This document shows positions 8,180 to 16,497 of a stretch of DNA of 64,000 nucleotides, piece after piece (position 1 is the stretch's first letter; the number at the start of each line of letters is the position of its first letter). The notes below the pieces were generated by a model that saw only the letters and a program-made list of their open reading frames with translations, was not told where the DNA came from and made no database searches. The DNA is from Thalassobius sp002708925 (GTDB taxonomy: Bacteria; Pseudomonadota; Alphaproteobacteria; Rhodobacterales; Rhodobacteraceae). The stretch covers positions 602,983 to 666,982 of the forward strand of contig NZ_JBNAGJ010000002.1 in NCBI RefSeq assembly GCF_049803795.1, in the 5' to 3' direction. Both the position numbers and the translations under genes were made by a program.

Positions 8180-8197
8180 GAAATAAATGAGGCTGAT

Positions 8198-9100
8198 ATG
8201 AGTGAAAAACGAAACAAACCCCGCGGTTTGGGGCGTGGCCTGTCCGCGTTGATGGCTGATGTTGCTCCGACTGAGACTGCCCCTGAAGAGGGAGGTCAGC
8301 GACGTGCGGATTTGACGGTTCCAGTCGAGAAGATTTTCCCTAATCCGGATCAGCCTCGGCGTACTTTTACTGCTGAACAGCTGGATGAACTGGCCGCCTC
8401 GATCAAGGAAAAGGGCATCATTCAGCCGTTGATCGTGCGCCATCGCCCTGGAAAAAGTGGCGAGTATGAGATCGTCGCAGGCGAGCGCCGCTGGCGTGCG
8501 GCTCAGATGGCTCAACTGCACAGCATTCCTATCTTGGTGCGTGAGTTTAATGATACCGAAGTTCTTGAGGTTGCGATCATCGAGAACATCCAGCGCGCGG
8601 ACCTGAATGCCGTCGAAGAGGCTGCGGGCTATCGCCAGTTGATGGAGAAATTCGGACACACACAGGAAAAACTGTCTGAGGTTTTAGGGAAAAGCCGCAG
8701 CTATATCGCCAATCTGGTGCGTTTGCTGAACTTGCCTGAAGAGGTTCAAGAGTTTGTCCGCGATGGGAAATTGTCGGCCGGCCATGCCCGCGCGCTGATC
8801 ACCGCCGAGGATCCGGTTGCTTTGGCGAAACGTGTGATCAATGGAAATCTCTCGGTACGTGAGACGGAAAGACTGGCAAAAGGCCCGAAGGAATCGACCC
8901 AAACATCGCCTAAAACGGCTCGATCCAAGCCTGAGAAGGACGCAGATACCCGCGCATTAGAGGGCGATCTGAGCGCAAATCTGGGTATGAAAGTCTCGAT
9001 TGATCACTCTGACGGGCAAGAATCCGGTAAGGTCACGATCAGCTACAATAATTTAGAGCAACTGGACGAGGTTTGCCGCCTTCTGTCATCTATGAATTAG
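8198..9100 (+). CDS. parB: Chromosome partitioning protein ParB (parS-binding CTPase)
   Basis: Binds the two parS sites upstream and spreads as a CTP-dependent clamp. The 300 residues show the ParA-contacting GLGRGLSALM near the N-terminus (10-20), the N-terminal domain with PNPDQPRRTF (48-57), the CTP-binding GERRWR (95-100), an HTH around KSRSYIANLVRLLNLP (about 165-180) and a C-terminal dimerisation region. The 3' end overlaps the convergent ybaN gene by 11 bases. Last gene of the origin-flanking rightward run. Confidence 0.96.
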   Translation: MSEKRNKPRGLGRGLSALMADVAPTETAPEEGGQRRADLTVPVEKIFPNPDQPRRTFTAEQLDELAASIKEKGIIQPLIVRHRPGKSGEYEIVAGERRWRAAQMAQLHSIPILVREFNDTEVLEVAIIENIQRADLNAVEEAAGYRQLMEKFGHTQEKLSEVLGKSRSYIANLVRLLNLPEEVQEFVRDGKLSAGHARALITAEDPVALAKRVINGNLSVRETERLAKGPKESTQTSPKTARSKPEKDADTRALEGDLSANLGMKVSIDHSDGQESGKVTISYNNLEQLDEVCRLLSSMN

Positions 9101-9443
9101 GGCGCGTCCAGATGAAAGTCAGAACTGCGCCCAGCGTGATGGCCTGAATAATCAGGATCATCGGGCGCAGACCCATGATCAGCGAAATCGCAAAAACCAC
9201 GGCGATTGAAAGAGTGGCAATACGCTTACCCTTTGCGCTGATCGCTCCGTGATCCTGCCAGTCCTGGATCGAAGGCCCAAAGGTAGGATGAGAGATCAGC
9301 CAATTGTGCAGCCTCTCGCTAGAGCGGGCAAAAAAGAACGCAGCCAGAATCATAAGAGGCACCGTTGGGACAAGAGGTAAAATGATCCCAACAAGCCCGA
9401 TTGCGACACTAATCAACCCTAAAATGGCCCATATGTAGCGCAT
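9090..9443 (-). CDS. DUF454 (YbaN-like) inner-membrane protein
   Basis: A 117-residue protein with hydrophobic segments at about 5-35 and 75-115 and the family block LGLISVAIGLVGIILPLVPT followed by LILAAFFFARSSERLHNWL. The family (DUF454/YbaN) is widespread in proteobacterial inner membranes; its function is unknown. It lies two bases downstream of hemW on the same strand, so it is probably co-transcribed with rph-rdgB-hemW, and its end overlaps parB tail to tail. Confidence 0.85.
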   Translation of the reverse strand: MRYIWAILGLISVAIGLVGIILPLVPTVPLMILAAFFFARSSERLHNWLISHPTFGPSIQDWQDHGAISAKGKRIATLSIAVVFAISLIMGLRPMILIIQAITLGAVLTFIWTRPNS

Positions 9444-9445
9444 AG

Positions 9446-10627
9446 TCAGTCTATCAACAGTTCTCGGATAACAGTATTCAACACCATTCTACCCTCTTTG
9501 GATACTGACAGACTGTCGCCTTTCAGCGCGATCATGCCGATATCCTGTAGGTAGCTTAGTTGCTTGGCATTCAAGGGGCGGTTCGCCAGATTTTCCAGCC
9601 GTGAGACTGAGATACCTTCTTGTAGGCGCAGCCCCATCATCAGATATTCATTCCCCTGGTCATGCGGGCAGAGCGGTTCAAATTGCCGCTCGGTCTGTCC
9701 GCTCACGCTGAGATCAAGCCATTTTTGGGGATTCGAATATGCTTCGGTAGCGTGTTTCTGGCCGTTTAGCGTCAGGCGTCCATGCGCACCGGGGCCGATG
9801 CCGATGTAGTCTCCGTAGCGCCAATAGATACAATTGTGCAGGGACTCGGCGCCGGGCTTTGCGTGATTTGATACCTCATAGGCCCGCATTCCAGCTTCAC
9901 CGCAGATGTCCTGTGTCGCTTCGTACATATCTGCGGCCAGATCATCAGCAGGCAGGCCCTTTAGCCCGCCGCGATTATAACGATCGCCAAAGGCTGTACC
10001 TTGCTCGATTGTCAGCTGATACAGAGACACATGATCAATCGCCATCGAGAGGGCTTCGCGCAGTTCGGCCTGCCAATCGGCCAGGGTCTGATCCTGCCTG
10101 GCGTAGATCAAATCAAAGCTGACCCGATCAAACTGAGAGCGGGCGATATCGAAGGCGAATTTGGCCTCTTCGACAGAGTGAATACGCCCCAAAAGACGCA
10201 AATCACGGTTATTCAGAGCCTGAATCCCCATCGAAACGCGATTCACCCCCGCCTGTGCATAGCCAGAAAAACGCCCCGCATCGACAGAGCCGGGATTCGC
10301 TTCGAGCGTGATTTCAGCATTATTGGACAGTGACCAGTTCGAGCGGATACGCTCCAGAATGCCATGAACCACCTCGGGGTCCATCAAGCTGGGCGTCCCT
10401 CCGCCAAAGAAAACCGAGTTCAGAGGCCGTCCACCGCACATCTCGGCGTATCGGTCAATTTCGGATAAATAGGCTCTAAGCCAGCGGGATTGATCAATTT
10501 CTCGGGCAACATGGCTGTTGAAATCGCAATAGGGGCATTTGGCCTGACAGAACGGCCAATGGACGTAAATCCCGAAGCCACCGTTCTGCCAATCCTCAAT
10601 CAAAGCAGCCTGCCACCAGTTTGGCAA
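9446..10627 (-). CDS. hemW: Radical SAM protein HemW (coproporphyrinogen III oxidase-like)
   Basis: Radical SAM family member related to HemN; HemW proteins are regarded as haem chaperones rather than true coproporphyrinogen dehydrogenases. The 4Fe-4S cysteines C27, C31 and C34 (CQAKCPYC) and the FFGGGTPS block are present; length 393 fits HemW. The reading frame opens 32 bases inside rdgB. An in-frame TTG at 10603 would start just before the rdgB stop and is a reasonable alternative, because residues before about 14 are not conserved. Third gene of rph-rdgB-hemW-ybaN. Confidence 0.9.
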   Translation of the reverse strand: MPNWWQAALIEDWQNGGFGIYVHWPFCQAKCPYCDFNSHVAREIDQSRWLRAYLSEIDRYAEMCGGRPLNSVFFGGGTPSLMDPEVVHGILERIRSNWSLSNNAEITLEANPGSVDAGRFSGYAQAGVNRVSMGIQALNNRDLRLLGRIHSVEEAKFAFDIARSQFDRVSFDLIYARQDQTLADWQAELREALSMAIDHVSLYQLTIEQGTAFGDRYNRGGLKGLPADDLAADMYEATQDICGEAGMRAYEVSNHAKPGAESLHNCIYWRYGDYIGIGPGAHGRLTLNGQKHATEAYSNPQKWLDLSVSGQTERQFEPLCPHDQGNEYLMMGLRLQEGISVSRLENLANRPLNAKQLSYLQDIGMIALKGDSLSVSKEGRMVLNTVIRELLID

Positions 10628-11204
10628 AAGCGTCGGCGCGGTGGCTCATCTTGTGTTTTTCTGCGGGGTCCATTTCACCAAAAGTGATGTCGAACCCGTT
10701 GGGCACAAAGATCGGATCGTAGCCAAAACCGTGTTCGCCGCGCATGGGCCAGGTGACCTGGCCTTCGACTTTGCCGACGAACAGTTCATCATGGCCATCT
10801 GGCCAGGCCAGGCAAAGCGTGCAGTTGAACGCGGCGGACCGGGGGAAGGGGGCGTTTTTCGCCTCTAGCAGGGCCCAGGTTTTTTCCATCGCCATGGCGA
10901 AATCACGCCCGTTCGGTGTTTCGGCCCAATCAGCGGTGTAAACGCCGGGCGCGCCGTCCAAGGCATCCACGGAAATCCCGCTGTCATCGGACAGCGCGGG
11001 CAGGCCGGTTTTTTGCGCGGCGTAATGCGCCTTGATCCGGGCGTTTCCGGCGAAAGTGTCCTCGGTTTCTTCGGGTTTGTCCAGGCCATGATCGGCGGCC
11101 GAGGACACAGAAATCCCGAAAGGTGCCAGCAAAGCCGCGATTTCCCGCAGCTTGCCTTTGTTATGGCTGGCCAGAACCAGCTGATCGCCGTCGAACTTAC
11201 GCAT
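10596..11204 (-). CDS. rdgB: dITP/XTP pyrophosphatase (Ham1/RdgB)
   Basis: Removes deaminated purine nucleotides (dITP, XTP) by hydrolysis to monophosphates. The 202-residue protein starts with the signature LVLASHNKGKLREI and contains ALSDDSGISVDALDGAPGV and FGYDPIF, all standard for the family. ATG at 11204 overlaps the rph stop by 8 bases (TTGATGCGTAA), so I prefer it to the upstream in-frame TTG at 11207. Located between rph and hemW as in many alphaproteobacteria. Confidence 0.95.
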   Translation of the reverse strand: MRKFDGDQLVLASHNKGKLREIAALLAPFGISVSSAADHGLDKPEETEDTFAGNARIKAHYAAQKTGLPALSDDSGISVDALDGAPGVYTADWAETPNGRDFAMAMEKTWALLEAKNAPFPRSAAFNCTLCLAWPDGHDELFVGKVEGQVTWPMRGEHGFGYDPIFVPNGFDITFGEMDPAEKHKMSHRADAFAKLVAGCFD

Positions 11205-11913
11205 CAACAGCGGCCTTTTGCGCTGCGGCCAGTTCGGCGACGCCTTTTTCGGCCAGATCCATCAACTGGTTCATCTGGTCGCGCGTGTAGGTGGCGCCCT
11301 CGGCGGACATTTGCACCTCGATCAGGCGACCGCTTTCCAGCATGATGAAGTTTCCATCCACGCCGGCCTCGCTATCTTCGGGGTAATCCAGATCCAGCAC
11401 GGGCTGACCGGCGTAAATCCCGCAGGACACGGCGGCGACGGGCTCGACCAACGGATCGGTCTTTACGATACCGGCCTTCATCAGCTTATTCACGGCCAGA
11501 CGCAGCGCAACCCACCCCCCGGTGATCGAGGCGCAGCGGGTGCCGCCATCAGCCTGGATGACATCGCAATCCACGGTGATCTGACGTTCGCCCAGGGCAA
11601 CGCGATCCACGCCAGCGCGCAGGGATCGACCAATAAGGCGTTGAATTTCAACGGTTCTTCCGCCTTGTTTGCCCGCTGCTGCCTCGCGGCGCATCCGGCT
11701 GGTGGTGGATCGGGGCAGCATCCCGTATTCCGCTGTCACCCAGCCCAGACCCGAGCCCTTGATGAACGGAGGCACGCGGTCCTCGATCGTGGCGGTGCAT
11801 AGAACATGGGTGTCGCCCATGCGGATCATGCACGAACCCTCTGCATGTTTGGTGACGCCAGTTTCAATCGAAACCGTGCGCATTTCGTTCAGCTGTCTAC
11901 CGGATGGACGCAT
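11197..11913 (-). CDS. rph: Ribonuclease PH
   Basis: Phosphorolytic 3'-to-5' exoribonuclease that trims tRNA 3' ends. The protein from ATG 11913 has 238 residues, the usual size, and starts MRPSGRQLNEMR with an AGGGG ribosome-binding site just upstream; an open frame extends 65 codons further upstream but has no family match and runs into the hrcA promoter. Conserved blocks include EYGMLPRSTTSRMRREA and TVDCDVIQADGGTRCASITG. First gene of the rph-rdgB-hemW-ybaN run, divergent from hrcA. Confidence 0.95.
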   Translation of the reverse strand: MRPSGRQLNEMRTVSIETGVTKHAEGSCMIRMGDTHVLCTATIEDRVPPFIKGSGLGWVTAEYGMLPRSTTSRMRREAAAGKQGGRTVEIQRLIGRSLRAGVDRVALGERQITVDCDVIQADGGTRCASITGGWVALRLAVNKLMKAGIVKTDPLVEPVAAVSCGIYAGQPVLDLDYPEDSEAGVDGNFIMLESGRLIEVQMSAEGATYTRDQMNQLMDLAEKGVAELAAAQKAAVDA

Positions 11914-11973
11914 GATAATTCCCCTTTTGTTAAGGGTCAGATACAGGGCAAGCCTTCTGAAACGCAAGGGTGA

Positions 11974-12001
11974 TTGACCTTTGGCGCGTTGGCTCTTTAA
12001 T
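11974..12001 (+). promoter_or_regulatory. Candidate hrcA promoter
   Basis: TTGACC (11974-11979), a 16-base spacer, TTTAAT (11996-12001). Both hexamers match the housekeeping consensus at 5 of 6. It lies 24 bases before the hrcA ATG in the rph/hrcA divergent gap. No CIRCE inverted repeat was seen here. Confidence 0.5.
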
Positions 12002-12024
12002 GGCGTGCTGGTAGGGTAGGGGCC

Positions 12025-13089
12025 ATGGTGTCGGAAAACAACATTCTGGAAGAGCTGAACGACCGCTCGCGCGAGGTGTTTCGCCGCGTTGTCGAGGGCT
12101 ATCTGCATAATGGTGAACCCGTCGGATCGCGCAGCCTGACCCGCACACTAAGCGAGAAGGTGAGCGCCGCCACCATCCGCAACGTCATGCAAGACCTAGA
12201 GTATATGGGCCTGCTGGACAGCCCCCATGTGTCCGCCGGACGTGTGCCAACGCAGATGGGGCTGCGGATGTTCGTGGACGGGTTCCTGGAGGTGCGGGAT
12301 CTGGATCAGCAGGACCGGCTGAAACTGGATGAAACCCTGACGACGAATTCTCATGATGTGGGCGGGCTTTTGGATCGGGTCAGCACGGCCTTGTCCGGGG
12401 TGACGCAGGGGGCATCCATTGTTCTGACCCCGAAACACGAGGCCCCGATCAAACATCTGGAATTCGTGTCCTTGGGGGCGGAGCGGGCCTTGGTGGTGCT
12501 GGTCTTTGCCGATGGTCATGTGGAAAACCGGCTGTTCACGCCGCCGCCCGGTCAGACGCCCTCGTCCATGCGGGAGGCCGCGAATTTCCTGAACGCGCTG
12601 ATCGAGGGCAAAACCCTGTCCGATCTGCATACCGAAATCCGCAAGGCCATCGACAGCCGCCGGCAAGAGATTGACGCGCTGGCGCGCGATCTGGTCGAAA
12701 GCGGGCTGGCCGTCTGGGAAAACGAGGGCGACCGCAACGAGCGCCTGATCGTCCGCGGCCGTGCGAATCTGCTCAGCCCCGAAGGCAACGGAGAAGACCT
12801 GGATCGCATTCGCGTGCTGTTCGACGATCTGGAACGCAAGCGCGACATCGAGGAATTCCTGCAACTGACCGAAGCGGGCGAAGGTGTGCGCATTTTTATC
12901 GGCTCGGAAAACAAACTTTTCTCACTTTCGGGTTCCTCTTTGGTGGTTTCTCCTTATATGAACGCTGATCGTAAAATTATCGGTGCGGTGGGCGTGATCG
13001 GCCCCACGCGCCTGAACTATGGACGGATCGTGCCGATTGTGGATTACACGGCACAACTGGTCGGAAAAATGATTTCGGACCGGAGCTAG
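12025..13089 (+). CDS. hrcA: Heat-inducible transcription repressor HrcA
   Basis: Repressor of class I heat-shock genes that binds CIRCE elements, usually before groESL. The 354 residues start with a winged-helix domain (REVFRRVVEGYLHNGEPVGSRSLTR, then SAATIRNVMQDLEYMGLL), followed by the GAF-like core and a C-terminal block with IGSEN and GAVGVIGPTRLNYGRIVPIV. ATG at 12025 follows an AGGGG. grpE follows after 10 bases, the usual hrcA-grpE pair. Since no CIRCE is visible in this window, its targets are presumably elsewhere. Confidence 0.95.
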   Translation: MVSENNILEELNDRSREVFRRVVEGYLHNGEPVGSRSLTRTLSEKVSAATIRNVMQDLEYMGLLDSPHVSAGRVPTQMGLRMFVDGFLEVRDLDQQDRLKLDETLTTNSHDVGGLLDRVSTALSGVTQGASIVLTPKHEAPIKHLEFVSLGAERALVVLVFADGHVENRLFTPPPGQTPSSMREAANFLNALIEGKTLSDLHTEIRKAIDSRRQEIDALARDLVESGLAVWENEGDRNERLIVRGRANLLSPEGNGEDLDRIRVLFDDLERKRDIEEFLQLTEAGEGVRIFIGSENKLFSLSGSSLVVSPYMNADRKIIGAVGVIGPTRLNYGRIVPIVDYTAQLVGKMISDRS

Positions 13090-13099
13090 AGGTAGAACT

Positions 13100-13660
13100 A
13101 TGGCAGAGCCCAAGAACGACGATTTTCTTGACGACATCGAAACCGCCGAAGCCGAGGCCTTTGCAGACGAGATGGAAGAGATCTCGGACGCCGAGCTGGA
13201 GGTGGATGCGCTGCGTGCCGAACGCGACGACTACAAAGATAAATTCATGCGCGCGCTGGCCGATGCCGAAAACGCGCGCAAACGCGCGGATAAACAGCGC
13301 CGCGAAGGGGAGCAGTACGGCGGCTCGAAACTGGCCCGCGATGTGCTGCCCGTTTATGACAACATGAAACGCGCGCTGGATGCGGTCACGGATGAGCACC
13401 GCGACCAGTTCGGCGCCGTTCTGGAAGGTGTCGAGCTGACCATGCGCGAACTGCTGAACGTGTTCAAAAAGCACGGGATCGAGCTGATCGCGCCTGAAGT
13501 GGGCGAAAAATTCGACCCGAACCTGCACGAAGCCATGTTCGAAGCCCCCGTGCCCGGCACCAAGGCAGGTGACATCATTCAGGTCTCGGCCGAAGGGTTC
13601 AAACTGCATGATCGCTTGCTGCGCCCGGCGCAGGTGGGCGTGTCCTCGACCCCGGCATAA
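13100..13660 (+). CDS. grpE: Nucleotide exchange factor GrpE
   Basis: Co-chaperone that releases ADP from DnaK. The 186 residues have an acidic N-terminus, a long charged coiled-coil (about 30-95, LRAERDDYKDKFMRALADAE) and the C-terminal beta domain with GIELIAPEVGEKFDPNLHEA. Second gene of hrcA-grpE and followed by a clear terminator. Its client genes dnaK-dnaJ lie 43 kb to the right under a separate heat-shock promoter. Confidence 0.95.
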   Translation: MAEPKNDDFLDDIETAEAEAFADEMEEISDAELEVDALRAERDDYKDKFMRALADAENARKRADKQRREGEQYGGSKLARDVLPVYDNMKRALDAVTDEHRDQFGAVLEGVELTMRELLNVFKKHGIELIAPEVGEKFDPNLHEAMFEAPVPGTKAGDIIQVSAEGFKLHDRLLRPAQVGVSSTPA

Positions 13661-13683
13661 GCGCGGTTCCATATGAAACAGTC

Positions 13684-13710
13684 AGCTCCCGCTCTTTGGC
13701 GGGAGTTTTC
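13684..13710 (+). terminator. Rho-independent terminator after grpE
   Basis: CTCCCGC (13686-13692) pairs with GCGGGAG (13699-13705) around a 6-base loop and is followed by TTTTC. Two extra flanking pairs extend the stem. It separates hrcA-grpE from the convergent mutS. Confidence 0.8.
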
Positions 13711-16363
13711 ATTTCAGGGCTTTCAGCTCGTAAATCAGATCCAAAGCCTGACGCGGAGTCATCGTGTCCGGGTGGACGTCCTCTAGGCGCTTTTCCACCT
13801 CGGAGTCCCTGGTCTGAACGGGGGCGGGCGGCGGCGCGGCAGAAAACAGTGGCAGATCGTCAATCGTCGCCTCTTTCTTGGTGCCCTCACGCTCGCCTTT
13901 TTCCAAAGCATCCAGAACGATCCGCGCGCGGGCGACAACGGCCTCGGGCAGACCGGCTAGTTTGGCGACCTGAACACCGTAAGACCGATCCGCCGCGCCC
14001 TTGCGCACCTCGTGCAGGAAAATCACCTCGCCCTCATATTCCTTCACTGCGACGGTGGCGTTTGCCACGCCGGTCAGCTTCTCAGCAAGCGAGGTCATCT
14101 CGTGATAATGCGTTGCGAACAGGGCCCGCGATTTGTTCACGTCATGCAAATGTTCCAGTGTGGCCCAGGCGATGGACAGCCCGTCATACGTAGCGGTGCC
14201 GCGCCCGATCTCGTCCAGGATTACCAGCGCACGGTCGTCGGCCTGGTTCAGAATTGCGGCGGTTTCGACCATTTCCACCATAAAGGTTGAGCGCCCCCGC
14301 GCCAGATCATCCGAGGCTCCGACGCGGCTGAACAGCTGGCTGACCATCCCAATATGCGCCGATTGAGCCGGCACGTAACTGCCGATCTGAGCCAGCAGCG
14401 CAATAAGAGCATTCTGCCGCAGAAAGGTCGATTTACCGGCCATGTTCGGGCCGGTCAGCAGCCAAATTGCGGCGCTGTCATTTTGCGCGGTCAGGTCACA
14501 ATCATTGGCAACGAAAGGCGTATTTCCCTGTTTGCGCAGCGCCTGTTCGACAACCGGATGACGCCCGCCCTGTATGTTCAGCGCGCGGCTGTTGTCTACC
14601 TTGGGTTTGCACCAATTCTCGCCCCGCGCCAGATCGGCCAGAGCCGTGGATAGGTCAATTTCTGCCAGCGCGCGGGCGGCGGCGTTAACCTTGTCCGCGA
14701 CGTGCAGAATAGCCTGACGGAGCGTCTCGAATACGCGTTTTTCGATCTCCAGAGCGCGGCCACCGGCGTTGAGGATTTTCGTCTCCATTTCAGATAGTGG
14801 CACTGTGGTAAAGCGCACCTGATTGGCCGTTGTCTGGCGATGTTTAAACGTGTCCGACAGGGGTTCGGACAGCATTTTTTCGGCGTGGGTCGCGGTGACC
14901 TCAACGAAATAGCCAAGAACATTATTATGCTTAATTTTCAAAGAGTTAATTCCGGTATCAGCGATGTATTCCTGCTGCATTCCGGCAATAACGCTGCGGC
15001 CTTCGTCGCGTAGTTGGCGCATTTCGTCCAGCTCGTTATCAAAACCGGGGGCGATAAAGCCGCCGTCGCGCGTCAGAAGGGGGGGCTCGGCGACCAGGGA
15101 CTGATCCAGCAGGTCCAGCAGATCTTCGTGTCCGATCAGATCCTGCGCGGCCTGGTTCAGAAGCTGGGGCAGGGGGGCGCCGTTAAGAATTTCCGCGATT
15201 TGCCCGGCTTGCGCCAGGCCGTTCCGGATTGCGGCCAGATCACGCGGACCGCCCCGATCCAGACCAAGACGGGAGAGCGCGCGATCCAGGTCAGGCACCT
15301 TACGCAGTGCGTCATTCAGATCAGCGGCGACGCGGGTGTTTTCATAGGCGAAATCGACGGCGCTCAGGCGATCGTGCACGACATTCAACACGCGCGAGGG
15401 ACTGGACAGCCGCCGCTCAAGCAGGCGTGCCCCGGCGGCGGTTACCGTGCGATCAATCGCCGCCAGAAGCGAGCCAGCCCGGCCGCCGCTTAGCGCATGG
15501 GTCAGCTCCAGATTTCGGCGCGTCGCGGCGTCGATCTGAACCACGCGGGCCTCGGCTTCGCGCTGGGGGCGGCGCAGCAGCGGCAGTTTGCCCTTTTGCG
15601 TGATTTCCAGATATTGAACGGTGGCGCCCATCGCGGACACCTCGGCGCGGGTGAATTGCCCGAACGAATCCAACGAGCCGACATCAAACAGCGCGCAAAG
15701 CCGCTTTTGCGCCGAAGTAGAGTCGAATGCAGCGGGCCCCAGAGGCGTGGCCGCAGCGCCGTTTTCGTCGATAATCTCGGTCAGGTTATGGGCATCGGAG
15801 CCAGCAATATACAGATCGTCGCTATCGGGAATGATCACCTCGGACGGGCGCAGACGGGCCAGTTCAGGGCCCAGACGCACCGGATCCAGAGGCATCACGT
15901 GGAATTCGCCGGTCGAGATATCGACCCAGGCCAAAGCCGCCTGATCACGTACCTGGGCGTAGCTGGCCAAGAAGTTGTGACGGCGGGCCTCAAGCAGGGA
16001 TTCCTCGGTCAGGGTGCCGGGGGTGACCAGCCGCACGACCTCGCGTCGGACCACGGATTTCGAGCCGCGCTTTTTGGCTTCGGCCGGGTCTTCCATCTGT
16101 TCGCAGACAGCAACGCGGAAACCTTTGCGGATCAGGGTCAGGAAATAGCCCTCGGCGGCGTGAACGGGGACGCCGCACATGGGGATGTCCTGATCCTGAT
16201 GTTTGCCGCGTTTCGTCAGCGCGATGTCTAGCGCCTCGGCTGCGGCGATGGCGTCCTGAAAAAACATCTCATAGAAATCGCCCATCCGGTAAAACAGCAG
16301 GGCATCGGGGTGGCCCTCTTTGATTTCCAGATATTGCGCCATCATTGGCGTGACTTTACCCAC
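13709..16363 (-). CDS. mutS: DNA mismatch repair protein MutS
   Basis: Recognises mismatches and small loops and recruits MutL. From GTG 16363 the protein has 884 residues and begins MGKVTPMMAQYLEIKEGHP, matching the family start, with AGGGGG 7 bases upstream; the open frame runs 38 codons further upstream without family match. The mismatch-reading GDFYEMF motif is near residue 28, and the ATPase has GPNMAGKST with the signature region DEIGRGTATYDG. C-terminal dimerisation tail is present. Convergent with grpE, divergent from maeB. Confidence 0.95.
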   Translation of the reverse strand: MGKVTPMMAQYLEIKEGHPDALLFYRMGDFYEMFFQDAIAAAEALDIALTKRGKHQDQDIPMCGVPVHAAEGYFLTLIRKGFRVAVCEQMEDPAEAKKRGSKSVVRREVVRLVTPGTLTEESLLEARRHNFLASYAQVRDQAALAWVDISTGEFHVMPLDPVRLGPELARLRPSEVIIPDSDDLYIAGSDAHNLTEIIDENGAAATPLGPAAFDSTSAQKRLCALFDVGSLDSFGQFTRAEVSAMGATVQYLEITQKGKLPLLRRPQREAEARVVQIDAATRRNLELTHALSGGRAGSLLAAIDRTVTAAGARLLERRLSSPSRVLNVVHDRLSAVDFAYENTRVAADLNDALRKVPDLDRALSRLGLDRGGPRDLAAIRNGLAQAGQIAEILNGAPLPQLLNQAAQDLIGHEDLLDLLDQSLVAEPPLLTRDGGFIAPGFDNELDEMRQLRDEGRSVIAGMQQEYIADTGINSLKIKHNNVLGYFVEVTATHAEKMLSEPLSDTFKHRQTTANQVRFTTVPLSEMETKILNAGGRALEIEKRVFETLRQAILHVADKVNAAARALAEIDLSTALADLARGENWCKPKVDNSRALNIQGGRHPVVEQALRKQGNTPFVANDCDLTAQNDSAAIWLLTGPNMAGKSTFLRQNALIALLAQIGSYVPAQSAHIGMVSQLFSRVGASDDLARGRSTFMVEMVETAAILNQADDRALVILDEIGRGTATYDGLSIAWATLEHLHDVNKSRALFATHYHEMTSLAEKLTGVANATVAVKEYEGEVIFLHEVRKGAADRSYGVQVAKLAGLPEAVVARARIVLDALEKGEREGTKKEATIDDLPLFSAAPPPAPVQTRDSEVEKRLEDVHPDTMTPRQALDLIYELKALK

Positions 16364-16436
16364 GTCCGTCCCCCTGTTCGTTCCGGCAAACCTTACAAAT
16401 CCGCGCAAACAGGTGAAAGCCGAAAACGTGTTTGTG

Positions 16437-16465
16437 TTGAGACTGAGGCCAGAGACATGTATGAG
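16437..16465 (+). promoter_or_regulatory. Candidate maeB promoter
   Basis: TTGAGA (16437-16442), 17-base spacer, TATGAG (16460-16465) in the mutS/maeB divergent gap. It would put the transcript start near 16472, which supports the ATG at 16498 over the in-frame GTG at 16468. Confidence 0.4.
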
Positions 16466-16497
16466 GCGTGAGCCCAACCATTCACAGGCCCGATCAC

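Noticed and set aside
11914..12024. Possible CIRCE element (HrcA operator) before hrcA
   Set aside because: No TTAGCACTC-N9-GAGTGCTAA-like repeat is present here or upstream of dnaK; only a housekeeping-type promoter is seen.
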